NCBI GenBank assembly: GCA_037445815.1
Contig: JBBIJV010000148.1
Span: 1 to 9,184, forward strand
DNA: 9,184 nucleotides
DNA from: FEN-1219 sp037445815
Lineage (GTDB): Bacteria; Pseudomonadota; Gammaproteobacteria; Steroidobacterales; Rariloculaceae
Direction of reading: 5' to 3'
A program made the translations under genes and the position numbers. Positions 6,111 to 9,184 of this stretch are shown one piece after another. The notes beneath the pieces were generated by a model. That model saw only the letters and a program-made list of their open reading frames with translations. It was not told where the DNA came from and did not search any database. The first letter of the stretch is position 1. Each line of letters opens with the position of its first letter.

Positions 6111-6810
6111 CGTGGCGCCGCTCCGGCTCGCAGGCTTGGCTGCCGCCGTCTCGCTCTTGAGCGGCTGCGGCATCACCGCGCGCTTCGAGCCTTACAAGCA
6201 AACCGACGCCGTCATCGCCGAGGGAGAGCACGTCGTCGTGCTGGCCCGCAAGCAGCACTCGACGCACGAAGCCGAAGAAGACTTCGTGCAGTGCATCAGC
6301 GACGGGTTGGCGAACGGCAAGAACGGGCTGGCCGTGCATTCTTCGAAGGAGTTCGAGGACAAGATGTATCCGTGGTTCGAGCCCTCCACGGCTCCGCTCA
6401 GCACGGAAGACCTCACGGTGCTGCTCGAGCGCCCGGGTGTGGCCGAGCAGGTGCGCAGCACGGGCGTTCGCTACGTCGTCTGGGTCGACGGCTCGACGGA
6501 CCGCGTGGCGAGCGGCGGCGGCATCACCTGCGCCGCCGGCGTCGGCGGCGCGGGCTGCATGGGGCTCGCGTGGTGGGAGGATGATTCCCGCTACGACGCG
6601 ACGGTCTGGGACATCAAGGACATCGAGTCCGAAGGCACGATTCACGGCGACGTGAAGGGCCGTTCCGTCATGCCGGCCGTCATCATTCCGATTCCGTTGG
6701 TGACGCGCCCGCAAGCGCATGCCTGCCGCGGCCTGACGGACCAGCTACGCCAGTTCCTGACGTCGCCCGAAGGGTACCCATCGTCGGGGCCCGCTCCGGA
6801 AGTAGGCTGA
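6091..6810 (+). CDS. Putative lipoprotein B, function unknown
   Basis: I do not recognise a family. From the ATG at 6091 the product is 239 residues, with a normal lipoprotein signal: basic start (MARR), hydrophobic core (LAGLAAAVSLL) and lipobox LSGC with Cys at C26. The frame also opens at ATG 6028, which has the better ribosome site (AGGGAG at 6015-6020). That start would overlap the upstream gene by 83 bases and give an unusually long n-region, so I prefer 6091, which overlaps by 20. The mature protein has further cysteines in FVQCISDG, GITCAAGVGGAGCMG and AHACRG, which may form disulphides. A strand-like VRYVVWVDGSTDR and a Gly-rich loop lie in the middle, and a helix near the C-terminus (RGLTDQLRQFLTS) follows. 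It is probably in an operon with lipoprotein A. Confidence 0.75.
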   Translation: MARRSNSVAPLRLAGLAAAVSLLSGCGITARFEPYKQTDAVIAEGEHVVVLARKQHSTHEAEEDFVQCISDGLANGKNGLAVHSSKEFEDKMYPWFEPSTAPLSTEDLTVLLERPGVAEQVRSTGVRYVVWVDGSTDRVASGGGITCAAGVGGAGCMGLAWWEDDSRYDATVWDIKDIESEGTIHGDVKGRSVMPAVIIPIPLVTRPQAHACRGLTDQLRQFLTSPEGYPSSGPAPEVG

Positions 6811-6830
6811 GCCATCCGAAGCGGCTCGGC
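6806..6830 (+). terminator. Hairpin over the lipoprotein B stop codon
   Basis: GCTGAGCC (6806-6813) pairs with GGCTCGGC (6823-6830) over eight positions with one G-T wobble, around a 9-base loop. The stop codon of lipoprotein B (6808-6810) is inside the stem. No T run follows, so it may be an mRNA-stabilising or weak terminator element. Confidence 0.35.
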
Positions 6831-6917
6831 CGCGCGGAGCGTCGTCTGCCGACTCCGTCGCCGCTGCGCGGCGCGCGAAGCCTTAGACTAGCGGCCGCTT
6901 CAGAGGCTTGAGGACTG

Positions 6918-6933
6918 CCTGCGACTCTGCAGG
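6918..6933 (+). promoter_or_regulatory. Small hairpin covering the ribosome site of the AAA+ gene
   Basis: CCTGC (6918-6922) and GCAGG (6929-6933) pair around a 6-base loop. The AGG at 6931-6933 is the only ribosome-site-like sequence before ATG 6940, so the hairpin could limit translation. The stem is short and this may be chance. Confidence 0.25.
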
Positions 6934-6939
6934 CCGGCA

Positions 6940-8427
6940 ATGATGAACGACCGCCGCGATTTGGAGCTCGTGCTCGACTCGGGAACGCCGCTGATCGTCA
7001 TCGAGACCACGGACGAGGCGCGCGTCCTCGATCTATTGCGCGAGATTGCCCTCTCCCGCTCCGCGAGCGCCTATCGGCCCCTCTTCCGCTGGTCCGTCAC
7101 GGACGGCCTCCAGCGCCTCGACCTCGAGCTCGAGGCGCAGCGGCACAACGCGGACCCCGAGGACGTGCTGCGGCACATTCGCGCCATGGCGAAGCCCGGC
7201 GTGTTCGCGCTGCTCGACTTCCATCCGTTCTTGAAGGAGCCGGTCCACGTTCGCCTACTCAAGGACATCGCGCTGGCGGCGAAGGACTCGAAGATGACGC
7301 TGCTCCTGATCGGCCACCGGCTCGACGTCCCTCACGAGCTGGCGAGCTTCACGGCCCGGTTCTCGTTGCGCCTGCCGGGCCCGGCCGACCGGCGCGCCAT
7401 CGTCGAGCGCTGCGCGGCCGAGTACCTACAGGACCACGGACGCCGAGTCAAAGTCGACCCCGCCGCGCTCGAGCTGCTCGTGCAGAACTTGAGCGGTCTG
7501 ACGACGGCGGACACCGAGCGGCTGGCCCGGAACGCGATTCGCGACGACGGGGCGGTCACGGCGAGCGACCTGCCGGCCGTCATGAAGGCGAAGTATCAGC
7601 TGCTGAACCGCGGCGGCGTGCTGTCGTTCGAGTACGAGACCACGCAGCTCGCCGAGCTAGCGGGATTTCGCGCGCTGAAGCACTGGCTCGAGCAGCGGTC
7701 GTGGGCGTTCCAACCGGATCGACCGGCCGGCCTCGAGCCGCCGAAGGGCATTCTCTTGCTCGGCGTGCAGGGCTGCGGCAAGAGCCTCGCCGCGAAAGCA
7801 ACGGCCGGCGCGTTCGCCCTGCCGCTGCTGCGGCTCGACTTCGGCGCGCTGTACAACAAGTATCACGGCGAGACGGAGCGCAACTTGCGCGAGTCGCTGC
7901 AGACGGCCGAGATCTTGAGCCCGTGCGTGCTGTGGCTCGACGAGATCGAGAAGGGCCTCGCGACCGGCCACGACGACAGCGGCACGGCACGCCGCGTCCT
8001 CGGCAGCCTGCTCACCTGGATGGCCGAGCGGCGGGCACAAGTATTTCTCGTCGCCACGGCGAACGAGGTGAGCGAGCTGCCGCCCGAGTTGATCCGCAAA
8101 GGGCGCTTCGACGAGATTTTTTTCGTGGACTTGCCTCCGCCCGCGAGCCGCGCCGAGATCTTCGCGATCCACCTGCGCAAGCGGGGCCTGAAGCCGGCGA
8201 GGATGAACCTCGCCGAGCTCGTGGCGCTGACGGACGGCTTCTCGGGCGCCGAGATCGAGCAAGCCATCGTGTCGTCGCTCTACGCCGCGCACGCGCTTCG
8301 CGAGGAGGTCGAGCACGACCACATCGCCGCGGAGCTCCGCAAGACGCGCCCGCTGTCCGTCATCATGGCCGAGCGAGTGGCCGCGCTGCGCGCGTGGGCG
8401 AGCGGGCGCACCGTGCCGGCCGAATGA
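6940..8427 (+). CDS. Ycf46-like AAA+ ATPase
   Basis: The 495-residue product matches the Ycf46-like AAA family, whose length is about 500. An N-terminal domain at about residues 8-210 opens with DLELVLDSGTPLIVIET and carries LLDFHPFL (91-98). The AAA+ module then has Walker A GVQGCGKS (275-282), the YNKYHGETERNLRESL segment typical of the family (305-320), Walker B VLWLDE (330-335), sensor 1 N375 in VATAN, the arginine finger region RKGRFDE (R386/R389) and a sensor-2-region helix at GFSGAEIE (433-440). All catalytic residues are present. The protein should form ATP-driven rings, but its substrate is unknown. Cyanobacterial Ycf46 has been linked to CO2 use, and the proteobacterial role is undefined. 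Start is ATG 6940 or the adjacent ATG 6943. The AGG before it lies inside a small hairpin (6918-6933). Confidence 0.92.
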   Translation: MMNDRRDLELVLDSGTPLIVIETTDEARVLDLLREIALSRSASAYRPLFRWSVTDGLQRLDLELEAQRHNADPEDVLRHIRAMAKPGVFALLDFHPFLKEPVHVRLLKDIALAAKDSKMTLLLIGHRLDVPHELASFTARFSLRLPGPADRRAIVERCAAEYLQDHGRRVKVDPAALELLVQNLSGLTTADTERLARNAIRDDGAVTASDLPAVMKAKYQLLNRGGVLSFEYETTQLAELAGFRALKHWLEQRSWAFQPDRPAGLEPPKGILLLGVQGCGKSLAAKATAGAFALPLLRLDFGALYNKYHGETERNLRESLQTAEILSPCVLWLDEIEKGLATGHDDSGTARRVLGSLLTWMAERRAQVFLVATANEVSELPPELIRKGRFDEIFFVDLPPPASRAEIFAIHLRKRGLKPARMNLAELVALTDGFSGAEIEQAIVSSLYAAHALREEVEHDHIAAELRKTRPLSVIMAERVAALRAWASGRTVPAE

Positions 8428-8501
8428 CGCTCGGCGGTTCTGGCGGCGGGCGCCGAAACGGCCTAACGTAACGGGCCAAGGAACGCGCGTAATCCTCTGG
8501 A

Positions 8502-9125
8502 ATGACTACACCATCCTCCGACGATCTCGACGGCGAGCACACGGACGAGCTACCCGTGCTCCGTGACACCGTCGTGCTCGACGACGGCGCGGAGCCGTTG
8601 CTCGGGACATCGCTCGGCGAAACCACGGGGGAGCACACGGTCATGTACGGCCCGCTCGCGGCGGCCCGCGACGACTCGCCGCGCTTGCTGGCCGAGCTCG
8701 CGAACCAGGTTCCGGCTCTCGAGGCGCAGATTCGAACGCTGACGGACTTATCGCGCGACCTCGAGCAAGCCGGGGCGGCCAAGGACAGGCGGATTGCCGA
8801 GCTCGAGGCCACCGTCGCGGCGCTGCGCAAGTCGCTCGAAGATTCCGCAGCGGCCGAGCGGCGCGCCGCCGTGGAGGCCGCGCTGCGCGACGGGCGGCTC
8901 GCCGAGCTCAAGGACACCGTCGAGCGTTTGCAGACCGAAGCGGCCGAGCGCAGGAGCGAGCTCGAGGAATTGCGCGCGCAGACGGGCTCGGCGCGGGTCG
9001 AGAACGAGGCCCTCCGCGCCGAGCTCGCCGCGAGGCCAGCGCCCGCCCCCGCTCGTCGGTCATCGGGTCATAGCACGACGTCGTTAGCGAGAAGTCGACG
9101 CCCAGGCTCGCCCCCAGCCGGATGA
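8502..9125 (+). CDS. Coiled-coil protein, 3' end probably replaced at a junction
   Basis: The open frame gives 207 residues. Residues 1-55 are acidic and look unstructured, with a DELPVLRDTVVLDDG stretch. Residues from about 62 to 180 are a long coiled coil with regular Leu/Ala spacing and many Glu and Arg (RIAELEATVAALRKSLED, RLAELKDTVERLQTEAAERRSELEELR). No membrane segment or signal peptide is seen. After about residue 180 (ELAARPAP) the sequence becomes low-complexity and is antisense to a conserved part of queC on the other strand, so the natural C-terminus is probably lost and the stop at 9123-9125 is accidental. The full gene may have carried another domain. It follows the AAA+ gene by 74 bases in the same direction and may be co-transcribed, though no specific function is indicated. 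The ribosome site before ATG 8502 is weak. Confidence 0.6.
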   Translation: MTTPSSDDLDGEHTDELPVLRDTVVLDDGAEPLLGTSLGETTGEHTVMYGPLAAARDDSPRLLAELANQVPALEAQIRTLTDLSRDLEQAGAAKDRRIAELEATVAALRKSLEDSAAAERRAAVEAALRDGRLAELKDTVERLQTEAAERRSELEELRAQTGSARVENEALRAELAARPAPAPARRSSGHSTTSLARSRRPGSPPAG

Positions 9126-9184
9126 TCTCGGCCTTGCTCATCCGCACGAGCGGGTCATGGATCGTGATCGGGCCGGCCCCGCCG
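8908..9184 (-). CDS. queC: QueC (7-cyano-7-deazaguanine synthase) 3' fragment, C-terminus lost at a junction
   Basis: QueC converts 7-carboxy-7-deazaguanine to preQ0 with ATP and ammonia in queuosine synthesis. The gene enters from the right edge. About 45 codons read as clear QueC: ITIHDPLVRMSKAEIIRLGASLGVDFSLTTSCYDP. In the family this segment is followed by a CGxCxxC-type motif and LRxKGF, whose cysteines bind zinc together with the Cys of SCYDP. Here, after DERGRA (about position 9045), the frame turns into Arg/Ala/Ser-rich sequence that is antisense to the coiled-coil gene, and it runs to a stop near 8908. Three of the four zinc cysteines are therefore missing, and no other minus-strand frame restores them. 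The product is probably non-functional as it stands, or the contig is wrongly joined here. Confidence 0.7.
   Translation of the reverse strand, partial: GGAGPITIHDPLVRMSKAEIIRLGASLGVDFSLTTSCYDPMTDERGRALASRRARRGGPRSRPAPSPSARAIPRARSCARPLRSANARRCP

Noticed and set aside
6859..6873. CGCCGC/GCGGCG hairpin in the 6811-6939 spacer
   Set aside because: It is a 6-base stem with a 3-base loop and no T run, in very GC-rich DNA where such pairs arise by chance.
7657..8322. 221-codon open frame on the minus strand
   Set aside because: It is antisense to the AAA+ module with its intact Walker motifs, and has no features of its own.
1..9184. tRNA, rRNA, CRISPR, insertion sequence or phage attachment sites
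   Set aside because: I saw no cloverleaf-like sequence, repeat array, transposase or terminal inverted repeats, and the spacers are too short to hold most of these.

Overview
This is a GC-rich window with dense, short-spaced genes and no rRNA, tRNA, CRISPR array or mobile element that I could see. Gene content points to a flagellated Gram-negative proteobacterium, most likely a gammaproteobacterium: it has two stator types resembling enteric MotAB and Vibrio PomAB, sigma-28-type promoters, an outer-membrane barrel, lipoproteins with clear lipoboxes, YceI and a Ycf46-like ATPase. The genus cannot be fixed from sequence alone.

Left third (1-4525), flagellar motor. Two complete stator operons point away from each other. 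On the minus strand, motA (956-1837) precedes motB (949 to beyond the left edge). On the plus strand, pomA (2894-3658, TTG start) precedes pomB (3674-4525). A single yceI-family gene (2078-2764, minus) lies between them. MotA/MotB keep the E. coli functional residues at the same numbers (R90, E98, P173, P222; MotB D32). PomA keeps the Vibrio residues at the same numbers (R88, E96, P151, T158, T185, T186). The cell therefore probably has one proton-type and one sodium-type stator. Each operon has a good sigma-28 (FliA) promoter with the exact 11-base spacer, placed 53-54 bases before its start codon, so both should be expressed with the late flagellar regulon.

Middle (4522-6810), cell envelope. 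A predicted outer-membrane beta-barrel gene (minus) converges on pomB, and the two genes share one CTAG as both stop codons. A 233-base divergent region separates the barrel gene from two tandem, slightly overlapping lipoprotein genes of unknown function. That region holds a CRP-like palindrome, a second palindrome and a 10-base direct repeat.

Right third (6940-9184). A Ycf46-like AAA+ ATPase is followed by a coiled-coil protein gene. The 3' end of the coiled-coil gene runs into the antisense of a queC (7-cyano-7-deazaguanine synthase) 3' region. QueC loses its C-terminal zinc-binding cysteines at the same point, so about 9030-9050 looks like a rearrangement breakpoint or an assembly join.

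No wholly new system is evident. The points most worth a second look are the back-to-back dual-stator locus with matched sigma-28 promoters, the queC/coiled-coil junction, and the unassigned envelope genes with their shared regulatory region.
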